This document shows positions 32,581 through 44,828 of a DNA stretch of 64,000 nt, piece by piece. The DNA lies in the NCBI RefSeq assembly GCF_014839805.1, contig NC_051132.1, forward strand, positions 4,030,001 to 4,094,000, written 5' to 3'. Every line of letters starts with the position of its first letter. The first letter of the stretch is position 1. The translations under genes were made by a program, and so were the position numbers. Under the pieces are notes generated by a model, which was not told where the DNA came from, made no database searches, and worked only from the letters and a program-made list of their open reading frames with translations. The stretch is from Manduca sexta. Its lineage: Eukaryota; Arthropoda; Insecta; Lepidoptera; Sphingidae.

Positions 32581-35124
32581 TCAGTATATAGAACTTCTAG
32601 TAAATGTAATAATTAGGTATTGAGTTGGTATCTCGTCGGATGTCGCATACAAGAGCTACCTACACAATAATATTTCGCATCTCAATGTGTTTTCCAACCG
32701 CAATCATTAACGCGAGCGCCGATACGCCTCATGTTATGTTTAATTATTATTTAACGAGTTTATGACGCTACAACCCGTTTTTTGTGACGTATTTATTTCA
32801 TTCATTATGTTGGAGACATAATTGATTCAATTTATATGATGATTTTGATTTATGAATTGGCTATCGACATAGAAATAGTCCTGCCGTTAGCATTGCTTGC
32901 AAAATAAGACTTGGTACACAAATAATAGGTACACCTTCAAATCACGTAGCTCTAAGACTCCCATAGGAGTATGTCTCAGACAGACCTACAAACAAATGAT
33001 TAAAAATCACAAAATATTTTATAAGCCAATTCAACCTCTACCTATCTACTTTACGGCTGAAATATAGTTCCATATCCCAAGATGGCTACTGATAAAAATC
33101 ATCGTTCTTCTAAGTTTTAGATAGCTGAATTATTTTTGACGCTATGTTTAAAGTTCAGTATCCTATAACTGACCGATATAATTCCAGCGACCGTCAAGAT
33201 TCTGTCTCTTGTAAAATATTGTTTAAACTAGTGTAGTCACTGTTCTGTTCTGAGCAAAGAAAGATCCACGATCATCCCTAAGTTTTTCAATTGACCGACT
33301 CAAAAATTGTTTCTAATTGCGGTTCAGGCCTTTCCAGAACCAAGCTGGGATAATTAATCGCCTTACGTCATTCATTAAAATAATTAAGGGCCTATATCAA
33401 TTTAATTACAGCAGTTAGCAATCGTCTTGTATTAGTATCAAGTTAGCAACACATTGGTCACTATGAGGAAAACGTTTTTAAGCTGAATACGTAATTGGGT
33501 ACGATTATATTTATCTGCATAATTTTAGGAATACTTGAATAAATTAGTGTTATATTATAAATTATACTAATGATTAAAAAACTCTGTATTTTATCGCGAT
33601 TTTTAGGGTACCTCAAAAGGAACCTTATAGAATCGCTTTGTTGTTCGTCTGACTCTCAAGAACGCGTAGACGTAACCGAAATTTATATCAAATACACGAG
33701 TCTATGCTTTCTTGGAGCTGTGAAGAAAAAAATAGTAAGTTAACGTAATCAAAAGATGACCATCTATGTCGTATATTTTGCGATTTTACAAAGGATTCAA
33801 ACTGTTGACATTTGGCAAGAAGCAAGTTTTACAGCACATGAAAAGGAAAACTCTGTAAACTGTAAATATTACTTTAATTTATTATTGCAAACTTTTCACT
33901 TCAGGTTTATGCAATAATGGAGTCTAGGAAAGGCACGGGAAAGCTAAGTTTGTCAAGTTTGACCTCATATACCTACTTAAATATGTATTTAGATATGTAT
34001 CTTACCTACGAATTTGTATGGAATCCTCTTAGCGCGAGACCAACTCGGACTTGTTCGATTTTAGTTTTATTTTACTTCCGACGTATGGATTTGCAACCTT
34101 GGTCAAGGTGGTAACTGAGGTGTGGTCGTCCGAAAAGTTAATGTTACAAAATAAATTGTCCAGCTAAAATATGGACCTATACTTGTAACTAGTTACAAGA
34201 ACATTTCCAATTGTTTCCAACTTACAACTTATTTAACTTAAGTAAGTAAAAATTAAAAATGTAATTCCCGCCATAGATTAGTAATTAGTATTATAATTAA
34301 GAGTTCCAGGATTAATAAAAATAAGATAATAAAAAAAAATAAGATCTAGATCAGATTTAGTCAATAAAATCATTGCTACGAACGTCCCAAAAGCGCTGTC
34401 TTGACTTTCTTCAAGAAGATATGACATCTGATAGTCTTATTGGTGATGATCAAGGTCGAGTCAAATGGAACCTGCAACATAGGAAGGCTCACTCTGCCTA
34501 AGAGCGGAATAATGCTAGGCAGCATGAGCCCGGCGTCTGTGCCCGGTATGGCCATAACTGCTCCCTATCACATGACGAAAAATTAGTGCGATAGTTCTGC
34601 CTCTATCGTGAGATGTATGTTATGCCAGGCAGAAAATTTAAAGTACAAACGTATATGCTCGCACACTTGCAAGTTGCGGTTTAAAAACATTTGAAGTATT
34701 TTAAACGTATTAAGTATTAAAAGCTATATAATATTACAAATTAAAATATTAATTCATTAGAACAGATTAATGTAAAGAGGAACTTTGGTCTGCCAGCGCG
34801 GGAGTTAAACGAGCTTAGGATTTTAGAAATGGATTTTGGGAAGATTTAACACAATATTTAGAAGCCATTTGGTAAGATTTATTTCGTTTAAATATTGCCG
34901 ACTGACAAATCCGATTAGGTTTATCTTCGTTTATAGATTAGGAACACGGGTTTTTTTATGTATGCAATGTTCGGCTATAACGATGTAATTATGGAGCGAT
35001 ATAGTCATCAGCTTACGACAAAGCTCTTGAAATGAGCATATATATAAAAATATATATTTTCGATATAAATGCGATGTTTTCTTGAACTTAAATTATTTAT
35101 TTATTTTGATGAACGATAGTATGT
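32581..35124. other. Non-coding with repeat fragments
   Basis: Fragments resembling the GACGTTTCGAAGACTTTGCAG element lie near 33573-33610 and 34060-34150. Near 34440-34640 a moderately GC-rich unidentified stretch may be an old repeat. No gene. Confidence 0.35.
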
Positions 35125-35278
35125 AGCAGTGGCGAAGGGTGAAATTTTTCAAAAGGTAAGCCGAGGCAAAAAGTATTTATCGCGCCCAATTTAACAGAAA
35201 ACAAAAACTAAGACCATCGGAACTAAACCTAGAAGGGAAGCCGGTAAGAATCGGGTCGTATGGACGCTTCGCTACTGA
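35125..35278 (+). repeat. Interspersed repeat shared with 19.1 kb
   Basis: AGCAGTGGCGAAGGGTGAAA to TATGGACGCTTCGCTACTG. It is the opposite-strand relative of 19058-19194. Confidence 0.6.
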
Positions 35279-38200
35279 TGTATTGAAATATATTAAAATT
35301 AATAAAAATATAAACATTTGAGTATATTATATTAAAATCTCTAGTTATTTTTTTTTACATAACCATACATTTATTACCCTGGCAAGGCCCGGCTTATACA
35401 ACCACACCGGAGTTTTGAGTGAGCGCTTTAGGCGTTCGTAGTCCTTTGTATATGATGGCATACGAGCTCCTGATGGTAATTGAATGTTCCAAGAACAAAA
35501 CACAAGACTATAAAACAAACTCAATATACCACGAATGAAGCTGTCGCCTTCGGTTACCTATCCAAAAAATGTATGTAAATAACAAAATTATTTTACAATT
35601 GTCATACAAAAAACGCAGTCATCTCGGCACCCAATAAATGCCACACGACGTTTTTTAAGGGTTGGCATACACTAATGTCCCAGTTCATCAAACTATATTA
35701 TCTAAAAACATTATTTGTTATAGCAACACTAAGCCTTTGTCATTGCAACATTGTGTAACGTCTTTTACTGCTTGTACTGTTTGCTATCATTTAAAACTGT
35801 TTGCACAGTTTAGTACCTTACTAATAAAGCATTTTTTACGGATACCTGAGAATTTATATCCTCTACGCAAACAGCTAAATGTCCAAGGGCAGGAACTGTT
35901 TTATTGCGTTAACAAAATTATGCAAAACATATTTATTTGTAATAAAAACATATTTTTAAAACGATTGTGAGTGATTCTTGTTAGTTGGCGGCGACTTTAA
36001 AGTGACGGTAATTGCAGGACCACAGATTTTTTATGGACCCCAAACACGTTTTAGTCGCAGAAATAAAAAACGTTATAGACAGAAACATATTTCTTTAATG
36101 ATAGGCGTAAAACTACAAGTAAGTAAAATAGCATCGTCATTGAATAAAATTCATTAAAAAAGAACAGGCTGGGATCAGATTTTAATTACTTTATAATAAA
36201 AATTATAAATAATTTTCACAAGTAGTTCAAACTTCTGTGTTTTGTGGTTTATACTCAATATTGTTCTAGAAACTAAAAGGGACACAAGGGACTGCAATAT
36301 TAAACAACAACATTCCATATAAATTGTATTAAAAACGAAACAAACAATAGTGTACAACTTTTAATAAATATAAGGTACACTTCGTTACTTTTTGGAGTTA
36401 CAATAACCTAGATTTAAAACTGCCTAGAATAAAGGAGGAATAAATAAATAATAAATAAAGGAGCATATATTTTTTTTCATATTTGCAAACAACAAATCTA
36501 TTTCCTGAATTATATCCGTCAAGTTTAAATGACAAATAAATGTTCCCATAACATCAACCAAATGCTGTTTAATTTATAACACGGTTAAAATACTCTTACA
36601 ATCCTTCTCAAAGGCAATTTCACTATTGCACCTTAAACTGTGAAACAATCAGTATTATCTCGGAAAGATTTATCCCTCAACCACGGCCATATAAAAATAC
36701 CGCTTCTCGTAAAATTTGGCCACTGTACCGTTTCAACCCTTTTCATAATTTACTGTCCTTTTACAAATCAGCACCGTTAGATTTCGGAAAAGGGTCAATT
36801 ATAATATTCATAAGACAACTGTTCCGCACAATGGGCCGCTACCGTCTTATTGTCACCCATTGTGCCATTTCGTTTTTATCAAAAATGTCTTGGTACCTGA
36901 CATTTGTCGCCCTAATTGTTTAAAACTGCAGACGGCTACTTGTTTTGTGATTAAAATTTGTCACGTTTTGCGAACTGCTGACTACTTGCAACGATTTAGT
37001 TTTGATACAAAAAATTGTAGATGCAAATTTACATTTCAAAGAATTTGATGATAAAGACTTTAGGTTTTTACATGTCGTAATTAGCGGAGCATTTTATATT
37101 GGCAATATTAAACTGCGGTATTGATTTAATGGAATATTATTAACTACATGTAACGTAGTACGCACTTGCAGTGATTTGATTTAAATGTTTCTAAGAAGTT
37201 TGGTTACATAAATTGTTGAAGGAATATTACTCTTGAAGTTACTATGTCTTAAAGTTAGTTTTAAAAACTATCATAGTGTGTAGGGTAGTTAAAAAACATC
37301 CTAGAGGTTAAAAAGGTTCAAGGACATAAATGATTAAGAATTTAAAGACTAACTCTGGTAACAAGCCTATGTCGACTTTATGTGGCTGATGATAATGATG
37401 ATGACCATGATGATGTTCTGGAAACATTTTGATAAGTACGTGAAGTTTCACGTACTAAAAAACGTTAAAGAGTTCTTTATGGTCTTAGCATGCACACATT
37501 TTTATAGTCCTCATCAAACAAGATGTACCTTTATACATTATTTTTAGAAAAGAAAACTTCTGCTAAGGTGTAACTGATAGCACGTTTTATAGCTTGCCTA
37601 TACGAATTAAAGTAATTTAAATTTCAAGATTGAATATTTGAAATTCTTCTGCTGAACCTCATAAAGGTGATAGGAATAGAGACGTTTATCAACAAGCAGA
37701 TATGTTATAATAGTATGGTCGATGTATAGTAGAATGACACTGTAGATTGTGTCGTTTGCAGAATAAGATTGATGGAGTCTCAATGAATACCTATCCTTTT
37801 ACCTATTCTTCATTCTTAGGGATATAGACCCTACATCCTAAAGGTATACAGATAATACTTATAAGGTCTCTGACCATGTAGGCAGTTAAGGATAATGGTT
37901 TTCAACCATAAGTAACTTATCAGTTTGATTAGATATTTTATTAGTACATATTACTTCGAGCTATGCAAATCATTTCACACCGTTCATTATAAATCCATAT
38001 TTCGTTTTGCTTTTTGAGGACTGACACGTATTCAAATAATTAATTCCCCATTTAATTGGAATTAGTAATAAAGTATAATAACAAATTGCAAGCATGTTTC
38101 AAATGTCAAATGAGTCATAACAAGACGTAACAAAATTTGTCGCGGTATAACATGGAGTTGTTAAAACCAATTCGTGTAGCGAGAACAAATGACAAATGAC

Positions 38201-39135
38201 CAACATGAACAAACTTAGCTCTTTCTTTTATAATTTACTGTACTCATGGGACGCTTTTAGTGCTTTAAGATAAAGTTTGTTTTTGTTTAAATATTTATTT
38301 AACAACATTTGTCTCGGAATGCTACGTCATCGATCCCAATGGGTTACAAAAAAACCTAAGTACAGTTTTACAAATGTTCCCGTTCATTATATTTGTTTGA
38401 TTTATGATCGTGCGGGCGCACTGTGCCAACGGTATGTCAAATAGCATACCGCTATTGAACAGTGGGCAATGCGTCGCTCGCCGGACAAAATCTCGACAAT
38501 TTTTTCGTAAAACAACACTCTTTGGAAATTTTTATTGCGTGAAATTTGACAGTGGCCGTTTCCGAAAACTTCTTTGAAATTTAAATGTCATCATCCTTTA
38601 TTTAAAGTAGCTGGGAATATGAAATAACAAAAGTTCAATGGTTTTTGAAATGGTTTTGTCTTGTGGGTAATGTTGAGTTGGTGTTTGGTAAAAAAAACCA
38701 TATCATAAATAAATATTTTTGCCAAAAATATGTTGACCAATTATAAATTATGGAATGGTATTCAATCCTTCGTATATTATAGTGTGCTATAATATTTTCA
38801 CTGCACAGAGAACAGAACTAACAACGAAGTATGAATATTTAGAATTATAATGAGGTTAGCTCTGAAACATGAAAAATGTACGTAAGCGCATAAAAAAATG
38901 TTAGGCGAAAAAAACTTATTATATGATATTAAAGTGGTGACATGAATTGTTAAAAATAGACGGTTTAGGTAGGACAGAAAAGAATATTATAAATGCTTGT
39001 TGGTATCTAAGGAACATATGGATTTTTATTCGGTTTTGTTTTTTACGTATATTGTTATACACATTGTTTATGACGCATGCGTAACGGTAATGTTTGTAAT
39101 ATCACCATTATTATATAGTTAGAATTTTGACGTCA
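35279..39135. other. Non-coding, no recognised element
   Basis: AT-rich. A short GAT-rich microsatellite lies at about 37388-37415. Slightly GC-richer patches at 36770-36870 and 38400-38520 might be regulatory, on composition only. Confidence 0.35.
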
Positions 39136-39147
39136 TGAATTTTGACT

Positions 39148-39381
39148 GCCTCTGTGGCGTAGTTGTCCTGCGTGCGCGATACGGCAGCGCTCTGGGGTCC
39201 TGGGTTCGAATCCCAGGCCGGGTAGTGATAATTGAGTTTTCCTGTTCAGTATCACCGGGAGTCTGGAATTTGTGCCCGACAAAATAATAGGCTTGCCCCC
39301 TATCCACATCACAGGACGAAACATAATTGATAAAAAGTGGGTGCCGTGGTTGCAACTCTACATAACTCGTATCTGTAGTTT
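39148..39381 (+). mobile_element. tRNA-derived SINE (family 2), best-preserved copy
   Basis: Head GCCTCTGTGGCGTAGTTGTC (A box TGGCGTAGTTGT), B box GGGTTCGAATCCC, then CCTGTTCAGTATCACCGGGA and ACAGGACGAAAC. TGAATTTTGACT flanks it exactly at 39136-39147 and 39382-39393, a clean target-site duplication. Confidence 0.9.
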
Positions 39382-40144
39382 TGAATTTTGACTTTCGTAT
39401 CCACATGGGGGATACATTTTCAAAAAGCCCCACTAACGCCATCCTGTGGCGTTAGAATGAATTAGTAAACTATTATATTCAATCGAATCCTTTAAAATTT
39501 TTACTGAATTTAAATAAAAGAATCAATTAAATAATAAACAGATTATAAATTTATTTACATTTAACCTTAGTAGCAGATTGATTTTCACTATTATAAAAAA
39601 AAGAAATGCACACATTAGTATTGTATAACTAAATCATAACACGATAATTTCAGATTTGTTGATAAAATTAATAATATCATGGCGTATTTAAATATCATCG
39701 CAGTTGTCATAGTCGTGTTTCTTTATAAAAAACGTAGAATAATTGAAATGCTTTCGATGCGAACTTAATTGTCAGAATTATACATGTTGGCATTGAAAAT
39801 CGTTTGGCTTAGTTCTTAATCGAATTACCAATTGTAAACAGTTTTAGGCTGTTGAATAAGAACAGGGTTCAAGAAACGGTCATTTCGGTTTAATAGAGGT
39901 AAATTATAACGCCATTGACTCTGAAATATCTTATTACGCAATAGATGAATGTATTTTTGACCGGAGAGAACTTTCGCGAAGTCACGAATAATTTTATTTC
40001 TTGTCCAACTTGACCCTGTTTTGTAACAGTGTGCGTTATCTAAATGCATTATGTTAATTTAATAGTGATTAAGAGTTAAGATGAACCTATAACCTATCGG
40101 TATGTTAAAAATATCCTGAAAATAATTTATTCGTAAATTCGAAT

Positions 40145-40438
40145 AGCGGCGATAGCCGTGGGTGTGGAACGGTGAGAAGTCGAATGTCCACAGCTTCAAA
40201 TCCCAAGGAAAAACACACCTCTGACTTTTCGGAATTTATGTGTGTATTCTTTGTGAATTATCGCTTGCTTTAGCGGTGAAGGAAAACATCGTGGGAAAAC
40301 CTGCATACCCGAGAAGTTCTCTACAGGAGTTTTGAGGGTATGTGAATTCTACAAATCAGCACTAGGCCAGCGTGGTGGACTAAGGCTCTATCCCTCTCAG
40401 GAGTAGAGGAGGCCCGTGTTTAGGACTGCAATAGGCAA
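40145..40438 (+). mobile_element. tRNA-derived SINE (family 1), older copy
   Basis: Head GCGGCGATAGCCGTGGGTGT with a damaged A box, B box region CTTCAAATCCC, and the body up to GGCCCGTGTTTAGGACTGC. The terminal CTGATATTATTA is lost. Confidence 0.8.
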
Positions 40439-40735
40439 ACTGAGAAATTTTAGAATAATTAAAAATGAATATATTTTTTACAATACAATATTACAAGCAA
40501 GCTTAAGCACGAAACAGTGAACACATATTTATACATATTAAATACTGAATTTAATATTGGAAAGCTATTTTCTGTTTTTTAAGTAGACAGTTAATGTATG
40601 GGTAATGAATAGTCTGTAGTAATTTAGGTGTTAATGAATCTAAGACCTTGTTCAGATGAAAATACCACACGTATTTTGTCTAAACCGCGTTAAGCGCGAG
40701 TCGTCAACACCTCGAGTATGTGGTGATTTCTTTTT

Positions 40736-41028
40736 CATTGCTTTGTATGACGAGACGAGCTTGCCGTTCGCCTGGTGGTAAGCGATACGACGGCCCATAA
40801 ACAGTAGAAATTCCATCCAACACCTTGAATGACAAAGTATTGTTTGGTGTTCCACTGCGCTCGCCATCCTGAGACATGAGATGTTAAGTCTCATTGTCCA
40901 GTAGTTATACTGGCTACAATGTCCTTCAAACCGGAACACAACAGTGACTACATACTATAGCTTGGCGGCCGAAATAGACATTACAATGGTATCTATTCAG
41001 GCGAACTCTCACATATGAGACACCACAA
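40736..41028 (-). mobile_element. Non-LTR-type repeat tail (same family as 14.8 and 30.0 kb)
   Basis: In reverse it reads CTTACCACCAGGCGAACGGC with AAGCTCGTCTCGTC, and has the CGCTCGCCATCCTGAGACAT and CCTTCAAACCGGAACACAAC words on the plus strand. Confidence 0.65.
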
Positions 41029-41225
41029 GTAAGTGTGCGGTTAAGGCACTTTTTGTTACTTTTCTTTAGCTCGTAAAATATATTTAATGATGTGGCTTCC
41101 GAGTAGTACCTATATTGGCCGGTTTGTTTTGTTTTCGATTGATCGATATAATAGACGCCATGGTCGCAATTTATCTAGTAGACGTCTGGTTTTTCCAGAG
41201 GTATATATATGGCACTTGACAGGTG

Positions 41226-41294
41226 GTAAAAATATTACTAAATTTATTATGAATATATATATTATGAATATAATAAATTTAGTAATATTTTTAC
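41226..41294. repeat. Perfect 25-bp inverted repeat with 19-nt loop
   Basis: Arms 41226-41250 and 41270-41294 are exact reverse complements (GTAAAAATATTACTAAATTT start). At 69 nt overall the foldback is in the size range of pre-miRNA hairpins, but the stem is very AT-rich and perfectly paired. That is more typical of a palindromic insertion or recent template-switch event. Confidence 0.85.
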
Positions 41295-41557
41295 TCGAAT
41301 ATAAAAATATGGGGCATTTAGTGCTTGATCTTTATTTAGTAGAGTGGCATCTTACGGCAGAGACTAAAAATACTTTCCGCATAAAAGTACGTAGGTATTT
41401 TTATTATTACTAAATATTTGTTTGTAAATATTATTGAATGTTGATTGTGAGTTATTAAATGTATTTCAGAAATTCTGCAAAATTGACATTATAACCTTTA
41501 TAATGTTCAGGTAACTCAAATCCATATTCAAAAGTTGTAATTAATCTCAGTCAAATG

Positions 41558-41620
41558 CATCATCATCATCATCAACCCGCTGCAGTCCACTGCTGGACAT
41601 AGGCCTCTCCCAATTTAGTG
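41558..41620 (+). repeat. (CAT)n and SINE-related fragment
   Basis: Five CAT repeats are followed by AACCCGCTGCAGTCCACTGC and TGGACATAGGCCTCTCCC. This is a phrase common at the ends of lepidopteran interspersed repeats. Confidence 0.5.
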
Positions 41621-42439
41621 CATATTGATTATACATCTATTAATTTAATGGAAAACAGATGTAATATAGTTTTCTGACCCGGTATAGTGCTAATCAGACA
41701 CCATTCTTAAAGCTTTTCTTCGTTATAAGATCTAAATAATTTTCACGAGTAAGATCAACGAACTCATCTCTTCTGCCGCGGACACAACTTTAATATCATA
41801 TTGTGAATAAACTGCCTTGTAATAAAATTGTTTTATTGTCAAAAACAAGCGTATAACACGTCAAGTTAGTGCAAGATCAGTTAAAACAAATTTGAAGTGT
41901 TAAACAAATTAGTTCTATAGCGACTTGCTGTTGCTATGCCAAAGATGATGCTAGTAATTGTTTGGTTGTGAAAAATTGATTTTTTATCACACATCCTACT
42001 CATGTCCAGTGTTGACCCCTCACCTGTCCTGCTCTCACTTATGGGTATCCTCAAATGTAAGAATGAGAGGCAATTAAAAAATTCCGTCACGTAAAGTATG
42101 AGAGCTAGCCAAAAGTTGGATGCGCTAGCGTCGGGTCGTTGACCTGAACTGCAAGCATTTGGAAGAGGTGGTCCGATGGTGAGGTCTCCGTGGTAGTCGC
42201 TTAATTGAATTATTAAATTCATAGATACTAAATTATTGCGTGTAATAAAAATTAAACAGTAGCATAAACAACTTTTTATATAAAGGTAAGATATATTTTA
42301 TAACTTTTTCTAGATATAACGCGAACTCGTTTGAAAAAAAATATTACCATTCTTTATTAACGTTGCCATTCTATTAATTTCTGGAAAAATTAACGAACAC
42401 TATTACTGATCATTAAAACGCAAGATTTTAATCTTTGGT

Positions 42440-42790
42440 TTTTTTACCATTAACAACCGAGCACTACCAATTTAAACCCGGGCCATTTTATTACCCTTAT
42501 AAAACGGTATCAGCGCGAAACCATTTCTATGATGTTTGATGTGACCAATTAATTTTAGACCGTGTGCTCGCGAATTAACTGCCATTGATGTAATTAGGAG
42601 CTCAATAAACCGTGTTTAATTAAGACGTATATAAACTAGTTGGGTGGAATACAAGCTATTTCCTAAACAAGGTCCGCGCAGATTTCTTCCGCGGCGGTCG
42701 ACGCGCCGCGCCCGCCCAAATAGAAATAGGTGAAATGCCGCTGACCGCATGCGTTTCGAACTTTTGGACACGCGGTTCATATTTTATTTG
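42440..42790. promoter_or_regulatory. GC-rich island, candidate enhancer or promoter
   Basis: CGCGGCGGTCGACGCGCCGC at about 42690 lies next to a stretch with several AATTAA/TTAATTA-type sites. The contrast with surrounding AT-rich DNA and the absence of repeat similarity suggest constraint. No coding frame fits. Confidence 0.25.
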
Positions 42791-43540
42791 AATACAGATA
42801 TTAGATAAATAAATGTGTGCTTTGTATTGTAGCTTTATAGAATACTACAGATATTTAGAAAAAACAAGAATATATATATATTTTTTTATTTCTTGTTTTG
42901 ATGGGACGTAAAAAGTTGCAAGAATATCCTCTAAAATTTTAATACTAGCATATGAATTGGAAAAGAGTATGTTGTGACTGTATTTAAAAACAAAAATAGA
43001 TAACTCATATCTCCGAGATCCTCCAACTTTATAGAAGAGATGAAGAAAGAAGAGAAGATTTATAAGTCATAATATTGTATTACATGCATAGATGTGGTAA
43101 TATTTCGTATTATAAATGTGCATCAAAAATTCGTTAAAGAGTGCAGTGTAGACGATACGACAAACTCTAATTCGTAATTTATTATTCATAAACCTATTAC
43201 TCAGGCCTAACTAGCACATCTTCAGTAACTATACTTTATTGCAAAAATAAACATAATGAAAAATATGTGATACAAAAAAGAAAGAACTTTATGATAGTCA
43301 TTTGTTTAACATATTTTTTACATTTTATGTATTGGACAGATGTTTATCGGATGGTTATCAATAAAATATGGATTAACACGGCAATATAGGTAGAAATTAT
43401 ATGAAATCTGACATTTCTATATCGAACGATGACACAAGGTCATATAATGTGTTGGTGATAAAATACATTAAAGAGAAAGATAGAGATGATAATAGTATAG
43501 ATTCGCATGAAATGGAGATAGGAAACTTTATTTTTATATG

Positions 43541-43745
43541 TGCCCAACAATGTGACCCCACTGCACCTGACGGTAAATGGTGTGAGGTCAAATAGAATGT
43601 TGACTGACGAGAAATAATAACTCTACGGCAGTTGATGCAATTATGCCGGCCTGTTGGAACCGGATATACACAGGCTGATCCCGGAACGCGACACTTACGC
43701 GGCCCACTACGGCGGGTTACGGTGAAAACTATTTGGACGGATATA
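43541..43745 (+). repeat. Interspersed repeat shared with 50.3 kb
   Basis: It reads CAATGTGACCCCACTGCACC, then GGAACCGGATATACACAGGC and TCCCGGAACGCGACACTTAC. The reverse-strand copy at 50238-50515 has GGATATACACAATCAGATCT and CGGATCGCGATACATTTACG in the same order. The 64-codon frame ending at 43595 runs into this repeat. Confidence 0.6.
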
Positions 43746-44081
43746 AAATATATTCTACCAGCAAACTGAGAAAGTATTGTGTTAAGGCTTGTATATCCTT
43801 AAGGAGATCTCTTTCGTGTAACGTTTTGTGAAGAGTATCCGGCTGTCAACAATGTTTCATTCATAGTCGTAATCGTACCCTTAGAACTAATGTGACCTAA
43901 CTCAAAATTTATACATTTTCTGATTTTGTAAATAAACTACCTTCCAAAGCATGCTCGATAACTATGACGATGGGAATTTCTGTTATTTTGATATGCATAA
44001 GATCATTTAAATTCCGCAATAATTACATAAATAAAACGTCGTGGTAGATTTTTATCAATTATTAAAAATTAAACTAAAACG

Positions 44082-44339
44082 ATGAGCAATTCAGCTTTGT
44101 GGTCTAATGATGTACATGAACTTGGTCTAAAATGGCTCTTCAATCACGTTTCAAATGAAACAACTATATTAAAATCGCTTCAACCGTACAGGAACTACGA
44201 TGCTATAGATATACACGTTAAATACCTCTTAATGTGTCAGGAGCCAAAAAGAGTTTCAGCCGTCAAACACTTCCGAAAGATTGGCATGTTTTATTTCATC
44301 TCCTGTTCATTCTTAAACACTAAAACCAAGCTCTCCTAG
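44082..44339 (+). CDS. Uncertain 85-aa ORF
   Basis: An ATG-initiated frame of 85 codons in a repeat-free gap, opening MSNSALWSNDVHELGLKWLF. Composition is protein-like, with no signal peptide, domain or motif I recognise. Length is within what chance yields in 64 kb. Splice and polyadenylation support is absent. Confidence 0.15.
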   Translation: MSNSALWSNDVHELGLKWLFNHVSNETTILKSLQPYRNYDAIDIHVKYLLMCQEPKRVSAVKHFRKIGMFYFISCSFLNTKTKLS

Positions 44340-44371
44340 GTCTCTTTAATTCCAAAATGCCACTAGGGTGA

Positions 44372-44828
44372 CAATAAACTGTTTTGCGGATTTTATTATT
44401 AACTACTAGCGACCCGCCCCGGCTTCGCACGGGTGCAATGCTGATACTAAATACACTACAGAAAAACTGTGTATATAAAAACATAGCGGCCCGCTCTGGT
44501 TTTGCACGGGTATAACATAACAAAATAACAGTATTTCTCCACTATTTAATGGATGTTATTATACATATAAACCTTCCTCTTGAATCACTCTATCTAATAA
44601 AAAAAACCGCATCAAAATCCGTTGCGTAGTTTTAACTATTTAAGCATACAAACGGACATAGGGACAGAGAAAGCGACTTTGTTTTATACTATGTAGTGAT
44701 TTTACGGAGCGGTTCGCCTCGGACAACGAATGCTGCAGTCTTCGAAACATCGGGAGAAAATTATATTAAAAAAAACGCGATATATCCTAAAAATAGTTTT
44801 ATTTTAATGTTTAATTCGTGTAAACATA
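44372..44828 (-). mobile_element. GACGTTTCGAAGACTTTGCAG-family element split by a retroelement tail
   Basis: In reverse, 44828-44701 reads AAAACTATTTTTAGGATATA, TCCCGATGTTTCGAAGACTG and CATTCGTTGTCCGAGGCG. The terminal part CCGCAAAACAGTTTATTG lies at 44372-44392 on the other side of the insertion at 44403-44698. This shows the inverted terminal repeats well. Confidence 0.6.
44403..44698 (+). mobile_element. Non-LTR retroelement-type tail (CCCGCCCCGGCTTCGCACGGG family)
   Basis: It starts TACTAGCGACCCGCCCCGGC with TTCGCACGGGT, repeats a diverged CCCGCTCTGGTTTTGCACGG at about 44490, and ends with AAAGCGACTTTGTTTTATAC. The layout is of a widespread arthropod retroelement tail. It is younger than the element it interrupts. 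Confidence 0.65.

Noticed and set aside
39201..39212. GGTTCGAATCCC as a possible tRNA gene B box
   Set aside because: The surrounding sequence does not fold as a complete tRNA and belongs to a tRNA-derived SINE; the same applies to the GGTTCAAATCC copies.
39119..39442. A 107-codon minus frame
   Set aside because: It lies in a family 2 SINE. The frame is an antisense shadow of the tRNA-like head and tail.
43401..43595. A 64-codon charged plus frame
   Set aside because: Its end runs into an interspersed repeat also present at 50.3 kb; no support for expression.
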